A stretch of DNA of 64,000 bases from G965276675 sp965276675. GTDB taxonomy: Bacteria; Acidobacteriota; Terriglobia; Terriglobales; Acidobacteriaceae. The stretch covers positions 2,418,001-2,482,000 of the forward strand of contig OZ255624.1 of assembly GCA_965276675.1 (NCBI GenBank). The letters are read 5' to 3'. A model generated the notes under the pieces. The model ran no database searches and was not told the DNA's origin. It saw only the letters and a program-made list of their open reading frames with translations. A program made the position numbers and the translations under genes. Shown here piece by piece: positions 1 to 8,819 of this stretch; the stretch's first letter is position 1, and every line of letters starts with the position of its first letter.

Positions 1-262
1 CGTAGTGCCCATAGCGCCGTCGCAAAGAACGGTACGGTTGGCAAAGAGACTCCCGAGTCGTGCCATCTCAACATGCTAGACCATTTAAGGGCAAATGTAG
101 ACTCAGAGAACAGAAGTGAACACAGTCGTTCTTCGCGGAACGGCCACACGGAGCGGGCCTTCGCGCCAGCCACAGTAACCTTGACAATGGTTAGACACAG
201 GCCAGGTGGGAACGCCAAACGCTTTGGTATACTTAGCCTTTCCCGCGCAAGAGATCTGTGCA

Positions 263-1702
263 GTGAAGGTCGAGGTCCATAGAGTTTTGAAGAAGAGAAG
301 TCTCCCGTCATTTGCTGTCACTCTGCTTCTGGCAGCAACTCTCCTGTCGCTCCTTACAAGCTGTGGGCAGAACACCTACTTCGCCGGACGTCCTCTGCCG
401 CCGAGCGGATTAGTGAACCGCGTCCTGGTAGCCGTGCAAAATCCCGGCCCACCGAGCTCGACGTTGAGCTTCGTCGACGCGAATTACGACATTAACCATC
501 CTTATAAGAATGCCAATAGCCGATTCAGCATTGGCGGCTACAACGGGAGCAGCCCGGCGACGATCCAGAACCTGCCGGAGGAGCTGACCGGGTTTATATA
601 CGGCGAGGGGGATGGAAGCTTTACTCCGGTGAACTATGCGGCGGAGACCTCCGGGACCGCGCTGTATCCGGCGAGGACACCGATTGCGACGAGTATCTTT
701 GTCTCGCGGAGCCGGCAGTATGTGCTTTCGGCGAACCCGTCGGCGCATTCCATGACGATCTACGACAATGGAGCGGTCTTCGCTCTGAACGTGCCAGGGG
801 TCTACCGTGTGGCTTTGAATCCGAGCGCGACCCTGGCGCTGGGATTTGTGCAGAACAGTAACGATGTGTACAGCATCTTCCGGCTGACTACACCACAACA
901 GTTACAGTTCTCCACGCCAGCGGCCTGGCAGGCCAAGGGCTATCAGGATTGCGAGCCGCAGAATCTGCCAATCTATTGCGCGACCAAAGTCGCGGACCCT
1001 GGCGGTGTCTTTGATCGACCGGCAAAAGCGCTCTTTTCCGCGGATGGTCAGTCCATTTTTGTGTTGAATTGTGGCCTGGAGTGTGGCGGCACACAGGCGG
1101 GCATCGTGACCATTCCGGTGACAACCAGTGCGCTGAATGGAAATGAGAGTGGTCCGGCTGGGAGTTTGCTTGTGCCTGGCAAACTGCTGCCCATTCCGGG
1201 GGGAGCGACGGATGCGATCCAGAACAGCAATACACTGTACGTCGCCGGACAAAGCCGGCTGCCAGACGATCTCTTCAGCGGCAATCTGACGGTGGTGGAC
1301 CTGCCCAGCTACACGGTGACGAGGACCTATGGCATCAGTGACGGCACGCATACCAAGATGGTCTTCGCGGACGACAATACGTTGTGGATCGGATCGCAGG
1401 GCTGCCAGGCAGGGGAACGCTTCGCGCTGAGCCAAACCGGGCAAAATGTTCCCTTTGGCTGCCTGACCATGTTCAATACGGCGAAGAACAGCGTCCTTGT
1501 GGATGCTTATAAGGGCGACTTAACGGGCGAGACCTCTGTGCAATTGCTGCACAAAGTGTATGTGGCCGAGGGTGGGCAGGTGCACATCTACAATACCGTA
1601 GATGGCTCGGAGCGGGATAACTCCAACGTGACGGTTACCGGGACGGCGTATGACGTCGCGTATATGGATGCGCAGACGGATGGCGATAATACCACTTACT
1701 AG
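263..1702 (+). CDS. Secreted lipoprotein, probable beta-propeller repeat protein
   Basis: The product is about 479 residues. It opens with a basic stretch, a hydrophobic segment and a lipobox (LLTSC), so it should be exported and lipid-anchored. The remainder is rich in short beta-strand motifs with repeated patterns (IFVSRSRQYVLSANPSA, LNPSATLALGF, FSADGQSIFVLNC), which resemble the blades of YncE/lactonase-like beta-propellers. No catalytic motif is recognised. The start is uncertain: GTG at 263 or TTG at 287 both place a normal signal peptide at the N-terminus, while the longer frame from 206 adds an unlikely extension. It lies 24 bp upstream of bshB1 on the same strand, so the two may be co-transcribed. 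The function is unknown and the fold is inferred from the repeat pattern only. Confidence 0.72.
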   Translation: MKVEVHRVLKKRSLPSFAVTLLLAATLLSLLTSCGQNTYFAGRPLPPSGLVNRVLVAVQNPGPPSSTLSFVDANYDINHPYKNANSRFSIGGYNGSSPATIQNLPEELTGFIYGEGDGSFTPVNYAAETSGTALYPARTPIATSIFVSRSRQYVLSANPSAHSMTIYDNGAVFALNVPGVYRVALNPSATLALGFVQNSNDVYSIFRLTTPQQLQFSTPAAWQAKGYQDCEPQNLPIYCATKVADPGGVFDRPAKALFSADGQSIFVLNCGLECGGTQAGIVTIPVTTSALNGNESGPAGSLLVPGKLLPIPGGATDAIQNSNTLYVAGQSRLPDDLFSGNLTVVDLPSYTVTRTYGISDGTHTKMVFADDNTLWIGSQGCQAGERFALSQTGQNVPFGCLTMFNTAKNSVLVDAYKGDLTGETSVQLLHKVYVAEGGQVHIYNTVDGSERDNSNVTVTGTAYDVAYMDAQTDGDNTTY

Positions 1703-1726
1703 CGAGTTAGCAAGTCAGCAAAACAA

Positions 1727-2470
1727 TTGAGTAAGTTAGCGATCTCTCAGGGCGCGCACAATCTGGTGGATGTGCTGGCCATTGCGGCACATCGCGACGA
1801 CGTCGAGCAGACTTGTGGCGGCACCCTGCTCAAGATGAACGCGCTCGGCTTGCATACTGGCATCCTCGATCTGACGGAAGGTGAGGCGGGGACGCGCGGG
1901 TCGGCCGAGGAACGCGGCCGCGAGGCTGCGGAGGCTGCGCGCATTCTCCGGGTGCAGTGGCGCGAGGCGCTCGATCTGCCGGATGGACAGGTGGAGAACA
2001 CCTACCCCAACCGCCTGAAGATAGTGCGCGTGTTGCGGGAGCTGCGGCCGCGGGTCGTGATCCTGCCCTACTGGCAGGGAAGGCATCCGGACCACTATAC
2101 CTCTGCCACTCTAGGCTACGAGGCATGCTTTCTGTCCGGGCTGGCAAAGGTAGAGACGGGCACCGCGCCACATCGGCCGTTCAAGGTTCTGTATGCGAGT
2201 TTGTACGCGGATGTCCGGCCGAGCTTCGTGGTCGACATCACTCCCTATATGGAGCAGCGCTTGGCGTCGTTGCGGGCCTACCGTTCGCAGTACACAGACC
2301 AGCCGGCGGGTGGAGGGCTATTTGTGCCAGAGGCAGAGATCCGCGAGCGAACTTTTTCGATGGCCCGCCACTATGGTCTGCTTGGTGGCGTCCGCTATGC
2401 CGAGCCTTTTGTCCAAAAAGAGATCGGTCTGGTCGACGACCTGATGCTAATCCCTGTCGCTTCGATGTGA
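1727..2470 (+). CDS. bshB1: PIG-L family deacetylase, probable bacillithiol biosynthesis BshB1
   Basis: This 247-residue protein has the LmbE/PIG-L zinc deacetylase pattern. An early AHRDD motif (usually AHPDD) is followed by GGTL, and GRHPDHYTSA supplies the second metal-binding region. In the BshB1 branch the enzyme removes the acetyl group from GlcNAc-malate to give GlcN-malate, the second step of bacillithiol synthesis. The EAGTRGSAEERGREAAEAARIL stretch and the overall length fit BshB1 better than MshB or the chitobiose deacetylases. The proline of the first metal motif is replaced by arginine, but both aspartates are kept. The start is TTG at 1727 without a strong ribosome binding site, so it may be a few codons off. 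No other bacillithiol gene is in the window. Confidence 0.85.
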   Translation: MSKLAISQGAHNLVDVLAIAAHRDDVEQTCGGTLLKMNALGLHTGILDLTEGEAGTRGSAEERGREAAEAARILRVQWREALDLPDGQVENTYPNRLKIVRVLRELRPRVVILPYWQGRHPDHYTSATLGYEACFLSGLAKVETGTAPHRPFKVLYASLYADVRPSFVVDITPYMEQRLASLRAYRSQYTDQPAGGGLFVPEAEIRERTFSMARHYGLLGGVRYAEPFVQKEIGLVDDLMLIPVASM

Positions 2471-2472
2471 GG

Positions 2473-4287
2473 TCAGGCGGGAAGTTGAGCCGAGACGAAG
2501 CCCATCGCGGTCTTTTCCGGAAGATAAACGCGGACGATGGCGCCGTGAAGCTCCCCATGCACGTTGTTGGTGATGCGGACGGTGCCGCCATGCTTCTGTA
2601 TGATCCCTAAACTCACCCAGAGACCCAGGCCCGTGCCACGCTCGCCTTTAGTGGTGATAAAGGGCTGAAAAAGCTTCTTTTCGACATGAGGCGCGATGCC
2701 CGGACCACTGTCGCTGATCTCGACGAGCGAGCCGGCACGGCCGTCCTGCGGGGTGGCGGGATGAATTTGGATGCGCACCCGGCCTCGCGAGCCGGCGGCC
2801 TCCGCCGCATTGGCGATGAGGTTGGTGAAGACCTGACGAAGTTCGCCGGGGAAGCCCTGGACCTCCGTCGGGTGGGTGTAGCTCTGTTCGACCACGATCC
2901 CCTGATCCTTCATCTTGCGGTCGAGCAAGAGCAGGACGGAGCTGATCAGTTCTTCGAGATTTACCTGGACCGGCACCTGAGATTCGCGGTAGAGGCTGAG
3001 CATGGCCCGGCTGATTTGCAGGGTGCGGCCGAGTTCCTGCTGGGCGAGCGTAAGATACTCGCTGCGCTTGCCGGAGTCATGTTCGCTCGCGAGCAGGAAG
3101 TGCAGGTTCGCAACCGAATCCAGAGGGTTGTGGATCTCATGCGCGATGCTGGCGGCAAGCCGCCCGGTGACGGCGAGTTTTTCGTTGGCGATGAGGTTGG
3201 CTTCGGCATGGCGGAGTTCGGTGACATCGCGGAAGACAACGACCATGCCTTGCGGGGTATCGCCGTCGTTCTGGACCGGGCAGGTAGTGTGATCGACAGA
3301 GTACTCCGTGCCATCACGGGCGACCAGGAGACTCTGGCTAGCCAGCTGCCGTGTTTGCGAGCGCCGAACCTCTTCCAGGATATTTGCTATCGGCTGGTGC
3401 GTGTGCTCGTTTACCAACTTGAGAATTGCACCCAGCGGGCGATTGGCAGCTTCGGCGAGCGGCCATTGCGTGAGCTTCTGGGCGACCGCATTCATGAAAA
3501 GAACAGTTCCAGCCGCATCGCAGGAGATCACTGCGTCGCCGATGGATTCAAGAGTTGTGAGCAGGAGGTGCTGGCTGGCGCTTAGCTCCGCATTGCGTCT
3601 TTGCAGCTGTTGCAATGCGGAGTTATAGGCGTTGGAGACACGTTTCAGGCGACTGCTGGTGACAGTGCCGATGAGTATGCCGGCGGCCAGGGCCAGACCG
3701 AGGACCACCAACAGAAAGTTGTCAACGCGATGCCGTACCTGCGTCGAAAGCGCGTCGCGCTCCACGGATTCGGAGCGCACCAGACTATCTATATCGGAGC
3801 GGAAGGTGTCCATCAGGCGCTTGCCCTGGATGGTGAGCTCCTCTCCCTGCGGCAAGGATTTCGCCCGTCCCTGGACCGTTGCGGCGGCAAACTCCTGCCA
3901 GCGGTGAAGGTCGGCGGCCATGGCGGTAAAGGCCGGGAACTGGTCTGGACTCGCGGTTTTTGAACTCTCCGCATAAAGACTGCGAAGACTCGTGAGCGTT
4001 TTGTCGATGCGGGTAGCGGCGGTGTGGTATGGGTCTAGGGTCGCGGGCAGGCCAGTGAGCTGGTATCCGCGCATGCCCGTCTCCTGATCGAGGGCGAGGC
4101 TTCCCAAACGGTGCAGAGTGCGCAGAATCTGGTCGCTGTGATCCACCTGGCTCTGGACCACCAATGTCTCCTGAATCTGCCAGACAAGCAGCCCGGCGAG
4201 CAGGGCCAGAAGGACCACCGGGAGGAGTAACGTGGTGCGAAGAATTCGATTGAATTCGAGGAGATTGACAGGGCTCTGACTATTCAT
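2473..4287 (-). CDS. Sensor histidine kinase with CHASE3-like input and PAS domain
   Basis: This membrane kinase has about 604 residues. The order is a transmembrane helix (LLLPVVLLALLAGLLVW), a periplasmic CHASE3-like helical region with the QETGMRGYQLTG signature, a second membrane segment, a short coiled coil and a PAS domain (SIGDAVISCDAAGTVLFMN). A HisKA domain follows with the phospho-acceptor histidine in SIAHEIHNPLDSV, then a HATPase_c domain with N box NLIANAAEAAG and G box GERGTGLGLW. The start is taken at ATG 4287, and TTG at 4311 would add eight residues. The upstream response-regulator gene ends at 4301, within a few bases of this start, so the pair is an operon. The absence of a DNA-binding output in the partner suggests phospho-transfer or protein-level output. 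The ligand is unknown. Confidence 0.85.
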   Translation of the reverse strand: MNSQSPVNLLEFNRILRTTLLLPVVLLALLAGLLVWQIQETLVVQSQVDHSDQILRTLHRLGSLALDQETGMRGYQLTGLPATLDPYHTAATRIDKTLTSLRSLYAESSKTASPDQFPAFTAMAADLHRWQEFAAATVQGRAKSLPQGEELTIQGKRLMDTFRSDIDSLVRSESVERDALSTQVRHRVDNFLLVVLGLALAAGILIGTVTSSRLKRVSNAYNSALQQLQRRNAELSASQHLLLTTLESIGDAVISCDAAGTVLFMNAVAQKLTQWPLAEAANRPLGAILKLVNEHTHQPIANILEEVRRSQTRQLASQSLLVARDGTEYSVDHTTCPVQNDGDTPQGMVVVFRDVTELRHAEANLIANEKLAVTGRLAASIAHEIHNPLDSVANLHFLLASEHDSGKRSEYLTLAQQELGRTLQISRAMLSLYRESQVPVQVNLEELISSVLLLLDRKMKDQGIVVEQSYTHPTEVQGFPGELRQVFTNLIANAAEAAGSRGRVRIQIHPATPQDGRAGSLVEISDSGPGIAPHVEKKLFQPFITTKGERGTGLGLWVSLGIIQKHGGTVRITNNVHGELHGAIVRVYLPEKTAMGFVSAQLPA

Positions 4288-4300
4288 GGAGAGAGCGGCG

Positions 4301-4666
4301 TTACGGGGCAAGGGCTACCAGCTCTTTCACCTTGCGCAGCAGGGGGAGTGCACCGTCTCCTTTATTGACGACCATGTCCACCAGCCTGGTGACCTCTTCA
4401 GGAAGAGTGAGATACGCGGAGAGCAGGAGGATGGGGATGCGCGGCTTTAGATCTTTGAGGGCCTTCGCGACCTGGGCTCCATCCATCTCAGGCATGGCGT
4501 AGTCGAGGACGACCGCATCGACGTGGTTGGCCTGAAAGAGCGCCAGCGCCGACTTGCCATCATTTGCCGTTAAGACCATGTAGCCCTCTTTTTCCAGCAC
4601 GACGCGGCGGATCTCGAGACCGAGAACCTCGTCGTCTACGCAAAGCACTGTCGCGGCCCGAAACAC
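4301..4666 (-). CDS. Single-domain response regulator receiver
   Basis: A 121-residue stand-alone receiver domain. The acidic pair is at residues 11-12 (CVDDE), the phospho-acceptor aspartate is near residue 55 (VVLDYAMPEMDG), and the conserved lysine position falls in VVNKGDG. There is no output domain. It starts at GTG 4666 with GAGG about eight bases upstream and is directly followed by the CHASE3-PAS kinase gene, so kinase and regulator should act together. The gene is divergent from the phoB-like regulator across a 258-bp intergenic region that contains tandem repeats. Single-domain receivers commonly act as phosphate shuttles or allosteric inputs to the kinase, and which applies here cannot be told from sequence. 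Confidence 0.85.
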   Translation of the reverse strand: MFRAATVLCVDDEVLGLEIRRVVLEKEGYMVLTANDGKSALALFQANHVDAVVLDYAMPEMDGAQVAKALKDLKPRIPILLLSAYLTLPEEVTRLVDMVVNKGDGALPLLRKVKELVALAP

Positions 4667-4763
4667 CTATGCCACCTCATTCCATATGGTCCAGCCGATT
4701 GGATTGGGCATTTTCAGTCAGCGAAGTGTAACACTAGCTGAATCCTGGGCGGCATGCCAGCCG

Positions 4764-4799
4764 CCGCAAGTTGTAACCCCGGTTCCGCAAGTTGTAACC
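4764..4799. repeat. Tandem 15-bp direct repeat in divergent promoter region
   Basis: CCGCAAGTTGTAACC occurs exactly twice, at 4764-4778 and 4785-4799, with a period of 21 bp (two helical turns). A weaker match (AAGTGTAAC) lies at about 4724-4732. The repeats sit between the minus-strand receiver gene and the phoB-like regulator. Phasing of this kind is typical of binding sites for dimeric response regulators, so an operator for one of the flanking regulators is a reasonable inference. It does not match the enterobacterial Pho box closely. Confidence 0.55.
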
Positions 4800-4924
4800 A
4801 ATGATCGGATGGTTGTATTGACAGATTCACACTCCTTTCGCAATCCGAGCTGGATCGATGCGGTAGATTAGGCCAAGCTTACCTAAATGGAACAATCCGA
4901 GTCCCTCCTAAGGGGTCATGGTAC

Positions 4925-5644
4925 GTGGGCACAGAAGGGCAGCATTTGAGTCAGACGATATTCGTGCTTGAAGATGAACCGGACATCTCGCGATTAGTGC
5001 AGCATCAGCTCGAAGGTGCGGGTTTCGCAGTGCGCACCTTTGGCACTCCCGCAAATATTATTCCCGATGCCGAACGCCAGGCGCCCGCACTCTTTTTGCT
5101 GGACATCATGGTGCCGGGTGGGGATGGTCTAGATGTCTGCCGCAGACTGCGCAGCCACCCGGCGCTGAGCACCACCCCGATCATTTTTCTCACGGCACGT
5201 GTGGCGGAGAATGACCGAGTGCTGGGGCTGGAGCTGGGGGCTGACGACTACATCACCAAACCCTTTGCCACGCGCGAGTTGCTGGCGCGGGTCAAAGCGG
5301 TGCTGCGGCGCTTTGAGCGGCCGACCGCGCCCTCCGTCATCTCCTTTGAAGAGATCATGATCGATGCCAGCGCGATGCAGTTGAAGGTCCGGGGCGAGCT
5401 GACGACCACAACAGCGACGGAGTTCCGCCTGCTCGATTACCTGGCCCGGCATCCTGGACGGGTCTTCAGCCGCGACCACCTGCTGGATGCAGTCTGGGGA
5501 GATGCCCGTTTCGTCACGCCGCGTTCGGTGGACGTTTATGTGCGGCGCATCCGTGAGAAGATCGAGACGGATCCGGAGAATCCGCGGTACTTGAAGACTG
5601 TGCGCGGGGCTGGGTATCGCTTTGAGGTGCCGCGGGCGGTTTAG
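4925..5644 (+). CDS. phoB: OmpR/PhoB-family response regulator
   Basis: A 239-residue regulator with an N-terminal receiver (LEDEPD, phospho-acceptor D60 in LFLLDIMVPGGDG, lysine in ITKPFATREL) and a C-terminal winged-helix DNA-binding domain (EFRLLDYLARHPGRVFSRDHLLDAVWG, RSVDVYVRRIREKIE). It is followed 56 bp later by a phoR-like kinase and then the pst genes, so it is most likely PhoB, the activator of the phosphate starvation regulon. Two starts are plausible: GTG 4925, or TTG 4946 preceded by GAAGGG about eight bases upstream. The assignment rests on family plus gene order, and an unrelated OmpR-type regulator would look similar in sequence alone. Confidence 0.88.
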   Translation: MGTEGQHLSQTIFVLEDEPDISRLVQHQLEGAGFAVRTFGTPANIIPDAERQAPALFLLDIMVPGGDGLDVCRRLRSHPALSTTPIIFLTARVAENDRVLGLELGADDYITKPFATRELLARVKAVLRRFERPTAPSVISFEEIMIDASAMQLKVRGELTTTTATEFRLLDYLARHPGRVFSRDHLLDAVWGDARFVTPRSVDVYVRRIREKIETDPENPRYLKTVRGAGYRFEVPRAV

Positions 5645-5700
5645 GCATTTTCTCCTCCGCATTCTTCTCGACAGCACTCTTTTCTCTGTAGGGCGGGCTT

Positions 5701-7533
5701 GTGACAGGCAGAGTATTTTCCAAGCTGCTGTTTTCGTTTGTGTTGGTGCTGGTGATCGGCACCGCCATCCTTGACTTCTCCATCCGGCGCATCGTAGACC
5801 ATGCCCTGCGCGAACAGATTGAGCAGAGCCTCATCGGCGAAGCCCGGCTGCTGGGAGCGCAGCTTGCTGCGCGCGATCCAAGTTTTTCGGTGAGGTTGGG
5901 TGCCCCGGGGGGGCTGGTGCGTGCGGCAGCAGATGCAACCCGGGCGCAGGTCACCATCTTCAGCCTTAATGGGGAGGTACGCGCCAGTTCGGGAACCGGT
6001 GTACCTGTCGGGATACCTGTGCAGGGTCCTCGGCCGGAGCTGGAGCAGTTGCGTACCGGCGGCCCTCATGCTTCGTCTTCTACGGTAGGCAAAAATGTGC
6101 GCAGCCACACGCTCTTTGTCGCGGTGCGAGCAGGGAATCTGGTCGTGCGCATGGCCTATCCGCTGGCTGAGATCCAGACAAAACTGCACCTGCTGCGGCG
6201 GGATATTCTGCTGGCTTCGCTGGTGTCGCTGGCACTGGCCACGATGCTGGCGGCGGTCTTTGCGCAGCGCGTTGCCAAGCGCCTGAGCCGGATTGTCGCC
6301 TTTGCGGAGAGGATCGCGGCCGGGGATCTCTCGGCGCGCGTGGAAGAGAGGCAGCTGGATGAGATCTCGGCAGTGGCGCATGCGCTGGATGCCACCGCGA
6401 GCCAGCTGGAGACCGCCTTTCACTCGCTCGAAAGCAGCCGGCGCGAGCTGACCGCGCTGCTGGACAGCATGCAGGAGGGCGTGATCGCAGTGACTGCGTC
6501 CCGGCAAGTGAGCTGGTCGAATGCCGTAATCGCCCGGCTTTCGCACCAGACGGTGCGAGAAGGGCGGTCGCTGGTGCACACCATTCGCGATCCAGATGTG
6601 CTGATGTGCGTGGAGTCCGCGCTGCATCAGCGCAAAGTGTGTATGGGGCGCGCTACGTCCGTCTCGCCAGGGCGTACCTTCGAGGTCAATGCGGCTCCCA
6701 TGCCCGGAGGTGGGGCAGTGGTAGTGCTGCACGACGTGACGGAGATCGAGCGGGCCGAGACGACGCGGCGGGACTTTGTCGCCAACGTCTCCCATGAGCT
6801 GCGCACACCGCTCACCTCCATCTCTGGCTATGTGGAAACCATGCTGGATGGGGGAGAGCCGGTCAGTGATCAGGCACGAGACTTTCTGGGAATTATTCTT
6901 AAGAACGCCAGCCGCATGAATCGCCTGACCGAGGACCTGCTGGCGCTGGCGCGGGTGGAGTCCGGCGATTACAAGCTGTCGTTGCAGCCTATCCGAGCAT
7001 CGGCGCTGGTGGAGGATGCGGTTGAATCGCTGACGCCGGTTGCCCACGATGCCGGGCTGGCGCTGGAACAGGGAGAGAGGGCACGGGAGTTCGTGATGGC
7101 GGATCCCGATGCGCTGCAGCAGGTCTTCGGCAACCTGATCGAGAACGCAACGAAGTATGGACGTGCCGGGGAGCGGGTGCGCGTGGGGGCGATCCGGCGG
7201 GACCACGAGGTGGAGTTTTTTGTGCAGGACTTCGGCCCGGGGGTTGCGTCTGAGCATCAGCCGCGTATCTTTGAGCGCTTCTACCGGGTGGACAAAGCGC
7301 GCTCACGGGAGTCTGGCGGGACCGGTCTGGGGCTTTCGATCGCGCGCCACATTGTGCACGCACATGGAGGAGATATCCGGATTGAAAGCGAACTAGGATC
7401 CGGCGCGACTTTCTTCTTTGTGCTGCCGATGGCGGAAGACCAAGGGGCAAACCAGGGATCCAGAGGGATGGAACACCCTGCGGCAGAGCAGGCGGCACTG
7501 CCTCTGGCCGCACCGCAGCCAGCCAACGGATGA
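5701..7533 (+). CDS. phoR: Phosphate regulon sensor histidine kinase
   Basis: A 610-residue kinase starting at GTG 5701. It has a first transmembrane helix (residues about 9-25), an extracytoplasmic region of roughly 140 residues, and a second helix near 172-190. HAMP follows (IVAFAERIAAGDLSARV), then a PAS domain (LLDSMQEGVIAVTASRQVSW), HisKA with the acceptor H365 in FVANVSHELRTPLTSI, and HATPase_c with NLIENATKYG and GTGLGLSIARHIV. HAMP-PAS-HisKA-HATPase is the usual PhoR architecture, although this one has a larger extracytoplasmic domain than the E. coli protein. It sits between phoB and pstS. PhoR normally senses phosphate through the PstSCAB-PhoU complex encoded directly downstream. 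Confidence 0.9.
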   Translation: MTGRVFSKLLFSFVLVLVIGTAILDFSIRRIVDHALREQIEQSLIGEARLLGAQLAARDPSFSVRLGAPGGLVRAAADATRAQVTIFSLNGEVRASSGTGVPVGIPVQGPRPELEQLRTGGPHASSSTVGKNVRSHTLFVAVRAGNLVVRMAYPLAEIQTKLHLLRRDILLASLVSLALATMLAAVFAQRVAKRLSRIVAFAERIAAGDLSARVEERQLDEISAVAHALDATASQLETAFHSLESSRRELTALLDSMQEGVIAVTASRQVSWSNAVIARLSHQTVREGRSLVHTIRDPDVLMCVESALHQRKVCMGRATSVSPGRTFEVNAAPMPGGGAVVVLHDVTEIERAETTRRDFVANVSHELRTPLTSISGYVETMLDGGEPVSDQARDFLGIILKNASRMNRLTEDLLALARVESGDYKLSLQPIRASALVEDAVESLTPVAHDAGLALEQGERAREFVMADPDALQQVFGNLIENATKYGRAGERVRVGAIRRDHEVEFFVQDFGPGVASEHQPRIFERFYRVDKARSRESGGTGLGLSIARHIVHAHGGDIRIESELGSGATFFFVLPMAEDQGANQGSRGMEHPAAEQAALPLAAPQPANG

Positions 7534-7586
7534 TCTCTGAACCAAGTTCTCAACTGGAAGTCCTCCCGGGACCGTTTCTTCCGCTT

Positions 7587-7602
7587 TTTACCATTATGTA
7601 AA
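7587..7602. promoter_or_regulatory. Palindrome upstream of pstS
   Basis: TTTAC-CATTAT-GTAAA is a perfect inverted repeat with 5-bp arms and a 6-bp spacer, located 77 bp before the pstS start in the 145-bp phoR-pstS gap. It is AT-rich against a GC-rich background and is the best regulatory candidate in the gap. It is not a canonical Pho box, which consists of direct repeats. A role in pstS promoter control is inference. Confidence 0.35.
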
Positions 7603-7678
7603 CGTGCATTCACATGGCGACGCCAAACTTGGGACGCCACTCATTGGCATTCCTACTGTTCCCCAGGGAGAAAACTTC

Positions 7679-8686
7679 GTGAAAAAGATTCTGTCTTTGG
7701 CAGCCGCGGCACTGGTGTGCGGCGCGGCCACTCTAGGTTACGCACAAAAGCTTAACGGTGCGGGCGCCACCTTTCCGTATCCGATCTACTCCAAGTGGTT
7801 TAGCGAGTACAGCGCGCAACACCCCGGCGTCGAGATCAACTATCAGGCGATCGGTTCGGGTGGCGGCATCCGCCAGGTCACGTCCGGCACCGTGGATTTC
7901 GGCGCCAGCGACGGTCCGATGACCGATGAGCAGCTGGCTGCATCGAAGGTCAAGATTGTGCATATCCCGACGGTTCTGGGAGCGGTGGTGCCGATCTATA
8001 ACCTGCCTGGGATTGGCGGGGACCTCCATATCGCGCCGGATGTGCTGGCCGACATCTATCTAGGCAAGATCACCAACTGGAACGACGCACGCCTGCAGAA
8101 GGACAATCCGGGCGCCAAGCTGCCGAACCAGGATATCTTTATCGTGCATCGCTCTGATGGCAGCGGCACGACATATATCTTCACCGATTTTCTTTCCAAG
8201 GTGAGTCCGGAGTGGAAGAGCGGTCCGGGTAAGGGAACCTCCCCGAGCTGGCCGCGCGGCATTGGCGCCAAAGGCAATGAGGGCGTCGCCGGCATGGTGC
8301 GGCAGACACCGGGGGCGATCGGCTATGTGGAGCTGATCTATGCGCTGCAGAACAAGATCGACTATGGCACGGTGAAGAACCCGGCGGGCGCTTGGCAGAA
8401 GGCAACCATTGACTCCGTGACGGCCGCGGCGGCGAGCGTGAAGCAGATGCCAGCGGACTACCGCGTCTCCATCACCAACGCCCCGGGCAAAGATGCCTAC
8501 CCGATCTCAAGCTTTACTTGGTTGTTGATCCCCAATCCAGCTCCGGATGCGGCGAAGGGAAAGATCATCGACGAGTTTCTGCGCTGGATGCTGGATCACG
8601 ATTCAGAGGCTACATCGCTGGACTATGCGCCGCTGCCGAAGTCGGTAGAGGACAGAGTGCGTACCACCATTGGGCAGTTGAAATAG
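7679..8686 (+). CDS. pstS: Phosphate ABC transporter substrate-binding protein PstS
   Basis: A 335-residue periplasmic phosphate-binding protein. GTG 7679 is chosen because AGGGAG lies about nine bases upstream and it gives a clean signal peptide (VKKILSLAAAALVCGAATLGYAQ). The in-frame extension from 7604 has no signal character. Family motifs are visible: GAGATFPYPIYSKWF at the mature N-terminus, NYQAIGSGGGIRQV, DFGASDGPM, and VHRSDGSGTTYIFTDFLS, which supply phosphate ligands. PstS captures phosphate and delivers it to PstCA. A strong hairpin just after the stop probably stabilises the pstS portion of the transcript or limits read-through into pstC, so that the binding protein is made in excess. 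Confidence 0.95.
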   Translation: MKKILSLAAAALVCGAATLGYAQKLNGAGATFPYPIYSKWFSEYSAQHPGVEINYQAIGSGGGIRQVTSGTVDFGASDGPMTDEQLAASKVKIVHIPTVLGAVVPIYNLPGIGGDLHIAPDVLADIYLGKITNWNDARLQKDNPGAKLPNQDIFIVHRSDGSGTTYIFTDFLSKVSPEWKSGPGKGTSPSWPRGIGAKGNEGVAGMVRQTPGAIGYVELIYALQNKIDYGTVKNPAGAWQKATIDSVTAAAASVKQMPADYRVSITNAPGKDAYPISSFTWLLIPNPAPDAAKGKIIDEFLRWMLDHDSEATSLDYAPLPKSVEDRVRTTIGQLK

Positions 8687-8697
8687 ATCTGGATACG

Positions 8698-8725
8698 CGG
8701 AGCGCTCTCGCAGAAGAGCGCTCCG
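8698..8725 (+). terminator. Strong hairpin between pstS and pstC
   Basis: An 11-bp perfect stem (CGGAGCGCTCT / AGAGCGCTCCG) with a 6-nt loop begins 11 bp after the pstS stop. It is not followed by a U-run, so it is unlikely to be a full intrinsic terminator. An mRNA-stabilising or attenuating element within the pst operon fits better. Confidence 0.6.
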
Positions 8726-8819
8726 ATCGTGGGCATAGTACGGGTTTACCTCCCCCGAAACCCGGCAGCATACCTGTGCCCGAGATCCTTTAATCTTCTA
8801 TTCACCGAGGCTACGTACC

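Noticed and set aside
5641..7257. Long minus-strand ORF opposite phoR (538 codons)
   Set aside because: It is a GC-driven shadow of phoR with no recognisable domain. The same applies to other long antisense frames over smc, addAB and the secretin.
7534..7678. Canonical Pho boxes upstream of pstS
   Set aside because: No pair of CTGTCAT-like repeats at 11-bp spacing was found. Only an unrelated palindrome is visible.
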